Assembly (NCBI GenBank): GCA_032622095.1
Contig: CP136064.1
Location: forward strand, 144,415,954 to 144,479,953
Source: Siphonodentalium dalli
Lineage: Eukaryota; Mollusca; Scaphopoda; Gadilida; Siphonodentaliidae
Direction of reading: 5' to 3'
DNA length: 64,000 nt
Shown: one piece after another, positions 47,518 to 58,437 of the stretch
Position numbering within the stretch: position 1 is the first letter of the stretch
Layout: each line of letters starts with the position of its first letter
Notes under the pieces: model-generated
The model's input: the letters and a program-made list of their open reading frames with translations, nothing else
Told to the model about the DNA's origin: nothing
Database searches by the model: none
Translations under genes and position numbers: made by a program

Positions 47518-47962
47518 GACAGTGACGCTGAATAGGTCATTGTCGCATGGTTTCTGTCAAAAAGACACACAGGATCTCTTAAACTGTCAAAAAGACACCC
47601 AGGATCTCTTAAACTGTCAAAAAGATACCCAGGATCTCAAAGTCTCGCCAAACAACGGGAATTTTGTTTAGTCGTCTGCTATTAATATTATGATAATTAT
47701 TTGTTTGTGATCGGAGTGAAATATCAACGAAATTTAATTCGGCTTTGATTCTGACTGACAGCGCAATTCCGCATCCTTGATAGTTGGCCCAATATTAATA
47801 GCAGACGACTAAACAAAATTCCCGTTGTTTGGTGAGACTTTGAGATCCTGGGTGTCTTTTTGACAGTTTAAGAGATCCTGGGTGTCTTTTTGACAGTTTA
47901 AGAGATCCTGGGTGTCTTTTTGCCAGAAACTATGCGACAATGACCTATTCAGCGACAGTGAC
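47518..47962. mobile_element. Foldback element FB-B with 9-bp target duplication
   Basis: The element at 47,527-47,953 starts GCTGAATAGGTCATTGTCGC and ends with the complement GCGACAATGACCTATTCAGC. The 9-bp GACAGTGAC flanks both sides (47,518-47,526 and 47,954-47,962). Each arm has three 30-bp units (CTGTCAAAAAGACACCCAGG...), then a block reading AACAACGGGAATTTTGTTTA and AGTCGTCTGCTATTAATATT. Arms are about 165 bp and the loop about 100 bp. Copy A of repeat R shows the uninterrupted site with a single GACACTGAC. A 9-bp duplication is typical of Mutator-like and some foldback elements. No ORF. Confidence 0.9.
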
Positions 47963-48222
47963 GATGATGTTGTTGAAATTCATTCACATTGTTGTTGACA
48001 TTTTTGATTGAATTTTGTTAGCGGCAACATTCGGGTCTCAACGAGAGAAATTGAGCAACCTCGGAGATTAAACACAGTGAAACCTCCGACACAGACTGAT
48101 TATACACCAGCGAACATTCTCACAAGAAGAAAACCACAATGTTCACAAGTGATCTTATCTACCAATGTTTTCAAATGCAAGTGACTACTGAGTACTGGAA
48201 CACAACAACTGTGGAATTTGAG

Positions 48223-48299
48223 CCAGTGCAGTCCAAATCTTATTTATAATAGTATTGTCATTGACAATACTATTATAAATAAGATTTGGATCGCACTGG
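48223..48299. repeat. Local palindrome (29-bp perfect arms, 1-base loop)
   Basis: TCCAAATCTTATTTATAATA... at 48,232-48,260 is exactly complementary to 48,262-48,290, extended by CCAGTGC/GCACTGG. Repeat R copy A contains only the right-hand arm, so the left arm arose by inverted local duplication in copy B. Confidence 0.85.
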
Positions 48300-48420
48300 T
48301 CTTAAGTCAAGCTGGAGTACATATTCAATTTCAATTGCAATGGAATTATGGGTGTACAAGTGCCAAAACACTCAATAGTTTATTTACAGTTACTAGTACT
48401 ACCACTACTGCCTGATGAAT

Positions 48421-49330
48421 AAATCCAGTGATTTTCCGTTCTATTTCATCATTGGAAAAGATGCAACACCATTCACTCAGCTTCAACAAAAGTTCCACTG
48501 TTGAGAATGACCATGGACTGTCAAAATGAAACATCAGACTGACCAAATTCTTCAATTGTTGAATAAATCATGTGCTACATGTTATATGATGTAGTAGATA
48601 TCCATAATGAATAATTTCTTCTTTGACTGCCACCCCATAAAATCAATCCAGCATAACCTTGGGGACCTACATGAAGCATACATATTACATATATAAATTC
48701 AAAAGAGAAGTTTTAAACATGTATATTGAGAGTCCCAACACACTAACCAGTAACCACATATGTTTTTATACTATAATTACTACAGTAAAAGTAAAACAAT
48801 TTTGGGAAACAAATTTACAATTTCTTCTGTACTTCAGTTTAATTTGAAGCATTTCACTGTTCAGGCTCTAACTTGAACCTGGTAATTGTTTGCTTATATC
48901 ATGTAACAAGGATTAATTAGACAAATAAATACACAAGGAGTAGATATATTCCAACTATATATGCATCAGATAAAATGATTTAAGCGTTGCACCGGGTAAA
49001 AAATGAGTAATTTATTAGGGCCCCTTCAAGTCATTTGTAGAGTAATGCTCCCTGGTACATACTAAACATATCTATCTTAACCGATGGGGGGAGACAGGAA
49101 TATAATCGAACTATAAGTGACCGCAACCAAATTACCAAGGTCATACTCGAAGAGGCCGCGACCTATGGGTTATGCAAGTCTAACCACAAAGGAAGGAAGT
49201 ATTAGGTAATAATTCCAGTTCACACATGGGTCAGTACAGACAAAGAGATACACGAATGGCTGCTAGAAGTCATTAGCGTATATATAAACCAGACATTAAT
49301 CTACTCTTCAATTAGTTTCGGCTCTTCAGA
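48421..49330. other. No recognisable gene
   Basis: AT-rich non-coding sequence with short frames only. The last part grades into W repeats. Confidence 0.4.
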
Positions 49331-49334
49331 CTAA

Positions 49335-50210
49335 TTGGCAGGCATCAACATCAGGTCGCTAATTAATAAGCGACGCCTTCATTTCATGGCATCCGAGATG
49401 ATTCACCACATAATGTATTGTTACCTACACTTGCTGATTACCACATGATGTTAGAGATGAATAAAATTTATACAGAGAACAGTCTTATTCCTTCACACAT
49501 TTCAATTAATTATCACATGAGGTAAACATCACCCATTGCTTGACAATAAACACAGTTACCTCTATCTTATAAGGCGATAACAAATGCTCTTTATTGCTAT
49601 AAATTATTTGTGCGTTTTTAAGTCATCTGATGTTAATGGCACCTATCCCATGACACTCACCATGTCAAATTACCCACATATTTTCTGAGCTGATAATTAA
49701 TAAATGCTCTTCATTGATCATATATGTTAAGATAATTTATTAGTTCCCCTTTAAGTCATCTGAGGTCAAAGGCGCCTAGCCCATGGTGAGGTGACCCCTG
49801 TGTACCAATTTTCCTACATATCGTCAAAGCTGATAACGAACGCTCTTTATTGTTCATCACATATGATAATATAATTTTAAAGTTTGCCTTTAGGGTCAAT
49901 GGCACCTATACAATGATACACCCGGGTCAATGTATCCCTACATACCGTACCAATTTCAAGTGACCAGTGTCCAACTAGTTTGTGTTTGTCATTAATTATT
50001 TAATTAAAATCATTTATTAGTGCCCATTTAATCCTATGACACTCAATTTGCCCATATGTATCAATTTTCTTCAACTCCTCTAGCCAAAATATTTATAAAA
50101 TATTTGTGTATGTGTTCCATTTTAAGACATCTGCAGTGAACGGGACCTATCTAATAGCGCTTACTGGGGCAAATTACCTATATATGCAAATGTTAAGCTC
50201 CGATGGTCCA
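49335..50210 (+). repeat. W tandem repeats, units of roughly 150-165 bp
   Basis: Divergent units share GCTGATAA..AA..CTCTTTATTG, a CATATATGTTAAGATAAT-like segment, TTTAAGTCATCTGAGGTCAA and GGCACCTATCCCATGACAC. Related units occur inverted at 51,600-51,790, and direct at 51,985-52,330 and 52,970-53,215. Confidence 0.65.
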
Positions 50211-50952
50211 GCCGCTTGGTCGCCTATATAAAGCGAGCAAATAAACAGTTCCACACATAGAGGGATTAAGGAGAGGTGCCTCTCGGCCCTTTCGAGAATC
50301 CCGGGCTAGCCACCCAAACCACTCACTCTACTAGTTCCACACATACAGACAAACAAACAAAATTGAGTTTTATTTAATACATGTAGTATAGATAGATTAG
50401 TATCTCATGCAATGCCGAGATAAATCAATTTTTTTAACACCACCCACTGACAAGGTTGAATATGACGGAAAAAATCACCTTTTGATTTTATTGCTTTATA
50501 TATGAAAATAATAAATAAGATAATTATTTTGTCATACATGTATGTAGCCTCGTCAGTGGGTTGGTTAGGGTTTAAAAAATCTACTTGAAAAAAAATATTC
50601 TCAAAAATCACCTATGAAGTGAATTTTTTTTGTCCATGGTGAAGGGGGGAGGGAGATATCCAGAGTTGGGAAAGATAACCAGGGGCAGATGACGTGGTAC
50701 GTGTACACCGCTACCAGCCAATCTTGACACGGCTCCTTACTTTTAGTGTTTATGTGTAAATTACATGTAATTATTTTGATGATAATCTGCTACATGTACT
50801 AGTATGTGAGACTCCATAATATTAGTAATTAACTGGCAAATTAATTGCACAAAGCTTTCAAACTTTGTATAATATGTAACCACGTACAGAATTCATCTTT
50901 GTTGAAGACGTATAATCAGTTTTGTCCATATTTTGCCAAGATAAATTATATT
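50211..50952. other. Non-coding; weak tRNA-like segment at its start
   Basis: GATGGTCCAGCCGCTTGG (about 50,200) and TTTCGAGAATCCCGG (about 50,299) loosely resemble A and B boxes, but I could not fold a tRNA or find a SINE tail. The rest is AT-rich. Confidence 0.3.
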
Positions 50953-51225
50953 AACCCGTTTGCAGCATTAAAGAACCTGTGCCAGTGCATTCTCTTATAT
51001 ATGTGTCTCCCATAGGGAGCCCTGCATATATAAGAGAATGCACTGATTTACAAGGTCGATGTAAATATTGTTAGGTCAATGTTTGCTCTCATATATGTGA
51101 GGATCCCTATGGGAGACTTATATATAAGAGAATGCACTGGCACAGGATCTTTATATATGTAAGAAAATGCTTTGGCACAGGGTTTTTCACAAAATTTCAA
51201 GAAGCCCCAATCATGGAATGGTTAA
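50953..51225 (+). mobile_element. M3: hairpin-rich MITE
   Basis: Begins TAACCCGTTTGCAGCATTAA and ends CATGGAATGGTTA. It contains two CATTCTCTTATATATG hairpins with GGGAGA/TCTCCC loops, a half-hairpin, and the blocks GTAAATATTGTTAGG and CACAAAATTTCAAGAAGC shared with M2. The termini are more decayed than in M2. Confidence 0.75.
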
Positions 51226-52365
51226 TTATAAATGACCATAATGGCTTAATATTGGGAATATAATAGCACATTTAAATAGCAAAATTGTTATTTTGTACAT
51301 ACATGTATATGTTTCACTGGTGTCCAAACTAGACTGAATTTTAAGGTAAATAATGTTAATGACTTGTTCATTTTCAGTAAATAGTACTTAATACTCCATT
51401 GGAATTAAGCCTTTTATAACTAAACAATGTGGTGAATTGGTGATGGGTGGGTTTTATCCACTAGATACCACACCCCAATTTGTTTAACAGTTGGGAATTT
51501 CATACCTGGTATATTTCAAACTAACTATAAGTCGAAAATTTTCTGATATTTATTTTTTTCATTTATACTATAGGGACTAAATGCGTTTTTTTTTAGTAAA
51601 AAAACCCATACATGTAGATGATCAACGAAGAGCGCTTGTTATTAGCTCAGAAGATGTGGGATAATTTTTGCACACAGAGATAAATTGACATAGGGAGTGT
51701 CATGGGATAGTTGATATTGACCTCAGATGACTTAAAGAGGCACTAATAATTACAAATAAAGAGCGTTTATTGTCAACTTAAAGAAAGAAACTGTGGGAAT
51801 GTGCCAAATTCTACATATTCTGGCAAAGTATTTTAAAAGCAAGAGCAAAATTAAATAATTGAAATCCATATGCTCTACTTTTCTCATATTAACATTATAT
51901 ATACTAGATTGAACAAAGTGTTAAAAAATTACACAACAAATTGAAGAAAATTAATCTCCAGAAAAAGTTTTCTCGAACACTATCTGCTCTTTAGTGCCAA
52001 TTATTAGTGCATCTAATCTTAGGTCAATGACACCTATACCACGAAACCATGGAGCTGATAACAACAATTCTCCATTGGTCATCTACATGTATGTTAGTAT
52101 AATTTATTAGTCCCGCTTAAGTCATTTGAGGTCAAAGGTGCCTATTCCATTTTATTCCCCTGGGCAGGTGAACCATATGGTGTACCAATTTTCCTACATA
52201 TCGTCTATACTGATGAGGAATCCTCTGTATTGCTCATATATGATAATATAATTATTAAATCCCTCTTTAGTGTCAATGGCACATATCCATTTGTACAAAC
52301 TGGGCCAATTTACCCCGGCATAAAATGTACAGCCTTCCACCATTTTGGGTTTTTGAATTTTTTTA
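51226..52365. other. Non-coding with W units in both orientations
   Basis: 51,600-51,790 is an inverted W unit (GACCTCAGATGACTTAAAGA) and 51,985-52,330 holds two direct ones. No coding sequence. Confidence 0.5.
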
Positions 52366-52935
52366 GCTCAACTTTACTTTGTAAAGTTTGAGCTATTGTC
52401 ATGGCTTTGACATCCGTATGTGCGTGTGTGTGTATGTGCGTGATACGTCAACAATTTCCTTTAGCACGGGCTACAGGTCGTACCTTTGGTCGGATCATTT
52501 GGCTGTTGCCATTAACATGTAGATGGGAACGAGTCATTTTGGGATCATTTGGCACAAAAAAACATGGCCGCCAGCGGCCATCTTGGATTTCAAAATCCAT
52601 TAGCACAAGCTACAGGTGGTACAGTTCGTCTGATCATCATGAAATTTGGCATGGATGTTAATATTGACATGTAGATGGGAACGAGTCATTTTGGGGTAGT
52701 TCGGCTAAAAAACATGGCCACCAGCAGCCATCTTGGATTTTACTCTTTGCATGACTAAATCCTTTGGCACGGGCTACATGTTGTATCTTTGGTCCGATCA
52801 TCATGAAATTTGTCATGGATGTTAACAATGACATGTAAATGGGACCGAGTCTTTTTAGGGTCATTCGGCAAAAAAAAAACATGACTGCCAGCAGCCATCT
52901 TGGATTTTACTCTTTGCATAACTCCATGTAGGCCT
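52366..52935 (+). repeat. S3: (TG)n-anchored ~150-bp tandem repeat element
   Basis: Begins TTAGCTCAACTTTACTTTGT with the palindromic complement AAAGTTTGAGCTA. A short (TG)n tract and about three units (CCATCTTGGATTT near 52,577, 52,727 and 52,903) follow. It is the best-preserved S start in the window and lacks the 5' module seen with S1 and S2. Confidence 0.8.
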
Positions 52936-53215
52936 TTCAACTTTCCACATTCCTAATCACTCCATTGACTGTAACACAAAATTTCTTCCATTGGCATTGT
53001 CATTGACACTTTCATTTAATTAAAATTTGATTAATAGTGCCCCTTTAAGTCACATGAGGTGAACAACACCTATCCGATGGCACTCATCGGGTCAATTTAC
53101 CACAGTGAATAAATGTTCAACTATTCAATTCCAGATGCCAATATATAATTATTTATTTAGTTAAATTAAATATTTAGTGTCTTTTTAAAGATATCTGCGC
53201 CTTTCTTATGATACT

Positions 53216-54119
53216 GTAACGGAGTTACGTTTTCTAATGTGGGGTTTTCCCAGGCGCAATTCGTGCTACTTTCGTTTTCGTAAATATTCTCTATCTTTTC
53301 CTAAACCACCCACTTTATTGGGCTTAATTCACGTAATTACCTATTCTCTCATATAAACTCCTCTATATTACTTCTATTCATTGCTATTTCAATTGCTATA
53401 TATTATATGTTTCAATGTAATTCATATTTATCCATGCGTAAATTCAGTGTTTGTTCCGCTAGGCAGCCATTTTCCTTGTTTACTGTACGCACATGGATGC
53501 AACGAGGTACGCCAACGTCATACTTCGTTGTCAAGCTATGACGCGTGCAGTAGTCTCAACGGCAATTAGACCAGACGCTAGCTCTATGCCTTCACTACGC
53601 TAAGGCGGGAGCGTAACGTTACGGAGTAGTAAGCGGAGTAGACTGAGCCAGCGACGGGACTAAACGGCAATCAGCAACTCTCTGAGACTCCGGGCTCGCG
53701 GGTGACCACTTGGGTCACGTACGACCCCCTAGTCAGTTGGTTGTCAGGCTGGTGACCCCTAGGGACCCGCCAGCCGTCAAGGGGTCACTTTTTTGAAACA
53801 GACCACTCTCTGGCGCATAACCCGTATACATCCTTTGTCGATACTTAGTGCACAATTTATGTGCTTACCGTTACCGGAATAGGAACTTTGATGACTATGT
53901 TGGCCATTCACGTCTCATAGTCACCACATGTACAGGCGGTGCGATTTACTTACTTGGGAATTAATCGAAAGTCATCCCTTTGCTAGCTTACGTCTATTGG
54001 GATCCCCAACTTCGGAATTTAACCCATTTTAGGCCAGATTATGGACTCTCCCTGTTGACATTGCTTTGGGCTGCTGTACTTATGCATGGGAATACAACCA
54101 CTGAATCGGCGCATTATAG
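53216..54119 (+). other. LINE-3 leader (5' untranslated region)
   Basis: This ~900-bp stretch differs from its AT-rich surroundings, especially the GC-richer 53,590-53,800. It directly precedes the LINE-3 ORFs, so it probably holds the element's internal promoter. The exact 5' end is not visible; W repeats end at about 53,215. A 65-codon frame at 53,980-54,177 starts MLAYVYWD but has no recognised domain. Confidence 0.45.
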
Positions 54120-54626
54120 ACTATATGGTCAGGGCCAGGGAGCAGGGCCAGGGAAACTGATTATAGTGAGCATATAACTGACAAGAATAAGCAGTCCGAC
54201 ATAGACATTGCAACAGATAGGCATATGGTTGCTAACAAGGAAACGGCTGGTATAGTCAATAACACTTTAAACACACAGGCAGAACATTACCGTGAACTGA
54301 ATGACAAAATGAAGCAGATGCTATCAATGATGACGACGATGCAGGAAGTTATAGAAACGGCATTCGGAACGATGAACGGAAATAATAGCCCCACTGACAA
54401 CACACCAAGTAGGGACTGTGACATACGGTGTACAGGACCTAATTCAGTCGACATAGTGCATAATTCTCAGGTTGACGGGACTGATCCATTGATCATGAAA
54501 ATTGACCTACCCCACACAATCAGTGAGCTGGCAGGCCCAACTCCAGTAATGGGTCATCCTCCTAGTAATGGGTCACACCCGACTAACGACAAATTTGCAT
54601 TATTTACCATAGCTGTCTCTGTGTGA
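54120..54626 (+). CDS. LINE-3 ORF1-like protein with coiled coil
   Basis: The frame is open from 54,120, and the first ATG is at 54,225. The product is polar: LNDKMKQMLSMMTTMQEVIE forms a short coiled coil at about residues 25-45, and a Ser/Pro/Gly/Asn-rich tail ends at TGA 54,624-54,626. There is no zinc knuckle or RRM. In L2/CR1 elements, ORF1 is often a short coiled-coil protein; assigning that role rests on position and the coil. The upstream frame (SGPGSRARETDYSEH...) suggests the copy may have lost an upstream start. Confidence 0.5.
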   Translation, partial: TIWSGPGSRARETDYSEHITDKNKQSDIDIATDRHMVANKETAGIVNNTLNTQAEHYRELNDKMKQMLSMMTTMQEVIETAFGTMNGNNSPTDNTPSRDCDIRCTGPNSVDIVHNSQVDGTDPLIMKIDLPHTISELAGPTPVMGHPPSNGSHPTNDKFALFTIAVSV

Positions 54627-54655
54627 AACAGTCTGAAACATGTCTGTTTTATATC

Positions 54656-57600
54656 ATGATGCGCTTGAATGGTCTGGATCTTATAACTGCATTAACATTG
54701 ACACTGTTGGTCTTCATTTTCTTCCCAGTGGAACAATTCCGTGCTCTCATTTATAACATGGCAGATAAGAAAATATATAAATCTCTAAATTCCTATGATG
54801 AAAAGTCGAAACTGAACACTAAACGTGCGATGTCACACATAACTGTACTCCTCATATGCGTGACAATTCTAACAGTATTAGCAGTATTTTTGGCACGGGC
54901 TCTGTTGATCCTTTCAGGGGATGTTGAGACTAACCCAGGCCCTAATTCAACCCCTGAAACCGAACAAAACAGTCATTCGATACTGGTATTGAATACACAG
55001 AGCATCAGAAATAAATTAGATATACTTGCAGTATGTCTATTAACCGAATCATGGCTAGATCATTCTATTCCGGACTCAGAAATCCATCTTCCTGGTTACC
55101 ACGATCCCGCCCGCAAAGACAGGAACGATGGTAGAACGGGAGGGGGTGTGTGTATTTACGTTCGGGACACTATACCATTCAAAATACACGAAGACCTCGA
55201 CAGTGATGAAGTAGAAGCTATCTGGATAGATGTTACAATTAACACAAAACGCTGTCTTGTAGGATGTTTCTATCGTCCTCCCAACTCCCCCGCAAGCCAG
55301 TGGACGAAAATTAATGATAACATTTCCCTCGCGCGCGATAGCGACCTGGATGTCATAACAGGTGGAGATTTCAATGAAAACTACGTACACAATGGTAATG
55401 GCAAGATAAACGGCATATGTAGCGAACGTGGACTGACCCAATTGGTTGCTGATAAAAAGCATTTTACTGAAAACTCCTCATCTATTCTCGATTTGCTCAT
55501 GACTAGCAACCCCAGCCTTGTTTACCCCCCTTGTGTTCTTGGTAACATATTCGACAACATAGTTAGGTATCACTGTCCAGTTGTTGCTCGGATAAAACTT
55601 TTGAAACATAAATCTGCTACAACCCACACCAGACGAGTCTGGAACTATAATCTGGCTGACTTCGATACCATGAACGAAGACTTCTTGAGCTGGAACTATG
55701 ACGATAATACACCATTTGAACTATCAACTCATGCAGATAACTTGACTGCAAAAATTAAGAAGGTATGCAGTGAAAATATCCCCAATAAGATAGTACTGAT
55801 CCGGAAAGGTAGTCCCCAATGGCTTACATGTAATGTTCGGAAAATGATGAGGCAACGAAATCGATTACACAAGATAGCTAAAAAGCGAAACGCCACAAAC
55901 ATGGGCAAACTTTAGATCTAAACGTAATGAAACTACATCGGCTATTAGAAAAAGTAAACGTGATTATGACACCAAGAATGAACGTACATTAAATAATCCA
56001 CCAAATGACCAGTCTTCTTTGTGGAAAACCCTCCAAAAAATAGTATTTACAACTAGAGATCGATCAATACCCCCCCCCCCCCCCCCCCTTGAACATAAAC
56101 GGCGACTTCCTGATCTCACCAACTGAAAAAGCAAATGCTTTCAATTCCTATTTTTGTAATATTTCATCAGTTGATGACGTCGGGAAACGCCTACCAGTGC
56201 TCGATCCTGATAACTCCATATCCACATTAAGCGATATAAAAATAACAGCCCCTGACATTTACAAAGCGTTAAAAAGTCTCAAAATATCTAAGTCAAGTGG
56301 GCCCGACGGAATAAGCCCGAGAGTTTTGAAAAATTGTGCTTCCTCGCTCTACGAACCTCTTGAATTTTATTTTAGAATATTCACCGAAAACAGTTACTAC
56401 CCACCCCAGTGGTAGCGTTCCCATGTTACACCTATATTCAACAGCGGTGACCGCAGTCTTATATCAAATTACCGACCAATTTCCCTACTAAGCTGCGTCT
56501 CAAAGGACTACGAAAAATGTATTTATAAATACCTATGGGAATTTCTTGATGAAAACAATCTATTATCATTTTACCAAGCTGGTTTCATGCGCAATGACTC
56601 AACAGTTTTCCAACTTACCGAAATATATGACAATATATGTCGATCACTAGACGACGGAAAAGAGGTCCGGTGTGTATTCTGCGACATAAGTAAAGCGTTC
56701 GATAAAGTCTGGCACCGTGGCCTCTTGAACAAACTGACGAAAATGGGTGTAAATGGAAACCTGCATAACTTACTGAAATCGTATCTTGAATGTAGGCATC
56801 AACAAGTTGTCATAGACGGGACACACTCGGAATTACAAGATGTAACAGCCGGTGTCCCACAAGGATAAATATTAGGCCCTCTTCTGTTCTTGATTTATAT
56901 TAATGATATAACCGAAAATATACGGTGTAACATTCGTTTATTTGCTGATGATACCACACTATTTCTCACTATCGAAGATCCCACCATGACCGCAAAACTA
57001 ATAAATGATGACCTCGAAACGCTAAAATTCAATCCCATAAAAACGGAAGCTCTCTTAATTTCCAGGAAAGAAACGCCAGTATATCACCCACGCCTGACCA
57101 TGGGAGCCGCGACAGTTATCGAGGTTGACAGCCATAAACATCTGGGACTTACTTTCGATAACATGGGCTCATGGGGTATCCACATCAGATCTATGCTCGA
57201 TAAAGCATGGGGTCGTGTAAATTTAGTACGAAAACATAGATATAAACTAAGTAGAGAAACGCTTGAAAAAATACACTACACATTTATCCGACCATTACTG
57301 GAATATGCCTCCCCTGTGTGGGATAACTGCCCCGATTATCTTAGTGATGACATTGAAAAGGTACAGTACGAAATGGCCCGAATAGTAACAGGTGCAACCA
57401 TCAGTACGAGTAATGCGCCCCTTTTATCAGAAACTGGCTGGGAACTCCTTTCTTCGCGTCGTAGAAAACACAAGCTATGCCAATTTTTTAAGATGATACG
57501 TGGAACTGCTCCATCAATCTTCAGAAACTATGTACGACCAATCCAGGCAAACAATTCCAGATATAATTTCAGGTTTGAACATATAAGACTACCCTCGAAT

Positions 57601-58068
57601 ATTAACTATGACTATTATATGGATTCATTCTTACCATCTGCAATTACCGAATGGAACAAACTACCGGAAACTATAAAAAGCTGCAGTACAATCGAAGACT
57701 TTAAAAAAGAGCTGAACAGTGACAATATACGTCCACCTGCCTATTTTTATCATAGTAAATCCCGTAAATCTGATATCCTTCACACCCGGTTAAGATTGAA
57801 GTGCAGCCACCTGAGTTCTGACCTGACAGATAAACATGTAAAAATTTCTCCCTTCTGATTATGTGGGGAACTTGAGACAACTTACCACTATCTCTTTGAA
57901 TGTACATTTTATCAAGAGCCAAGAAGAGAACTATATGACTCCCTACCCAATGTTGCCCTATCTGAGAATACTATAATGCAGGGATCAAGGGAGCTTAGCC
58001 TTCGCAAAAACAAACAAATATTTAATGCAGTACAGACATATATCATGAGAACAAAACGATTTCCATGA
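54656..58068 (+). pseudogene. LINE-3 ORF2: two membrane helices, canonical 2A, endonuclease and RT (L2/CR1-like)
   Basis: From the ATG at 54,656, two hydrophobic helices (LITALTLTLLVFIFF; HITVLLICVTILTVLAVFLA) lead to LLILSGDVETNPG, then Pro: a canonical 2A sequence with the predicted separation at 54,940/54,941 and a 95-residue upstream product. The endonuclease has VLNTQSIRNK, LTESWLD, GGGVCIYVRD, GCFYRPPNS, GDFNENY and VRYHCPV in place of SDH; about a dozen residues are lost before LLTESWL. After a shift near 55,910 and a C-run (56,071-56,088), the RT has KSSGPDGISPRVLK, SNYRPISLLSC, FCDISKAFDKVWH, TAGVPQG and FADDTTLF. In-frame stops at 56,413, 56,866 and 57,856 (in the Cys/His motif) kill it. 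It ends RTKRFP at 58,068. Confidence 0.92.
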
Positions 58069-58390
58069 TCTGTATGGGTAACAAATTGCTTTGGATTCCG
58101 GCCGCGTTATGCGGCAGCACGATGTTCCCCATTATATATGTAGTACTAAATGTCTTCCGATAACGATTATTTTGTAAGTTTCTTACTTGTCACTATCCTG
58201 TATATACGTGAAATGATTCTACATGAAGAATGCAGCGATATTCACAGTGAACCCCATTGAAAGAGGAATTGGCCATTGCGATTGACCCCCTCCCATGGAG
58301 CCTGACGCATGCATATTACTACGAGCATAATTTTCACCACGCAGCAACAAAATTATTGAAAAGTCTGTCCCCTCTACTTTCTCACTCTCT

Positions 58391-58437
<47 letters not shown>

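Larger units (their letters stand above)
47263..48420 (+). repeat. Dispersed repeat R, copy B
   Basis: Plus-strand counterpart of 3662-2475. It contains FB-B (47,527-47,953), which copy A lacks, and a local palindrome at 48,223-48,299 that copy A has only as a single arm. Apart from these, the two copies stay collinear from GACGGAAGTAAAATTT to the ACTAGTAC..CACTACT end. Confidence 0.75.

Noticed and set aside
49335-50210. CRISPR-like array from regularly spaced repeats
   Set aside because: Units are contiguous, ~150 bp, divergent over their whole length and lie in a eukaryotic context; they are ordinary tandem repeats.
50200-50320. Possible tRNA gene or SINE head (A- and B-box-like words)
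   Set aside because: Spacing and flanks do not fold into a tRNA cloverleaf and no SINE body or tail follows.
53980-54177. 65-codon frame as the first ORF of LINE-3, analogous to the small ORF of LINE-1/2
   Set aside because: No shared end motif, no stop/start overlap with the next ORF, and no similarity to the other small ORFs; left as part of the leader.
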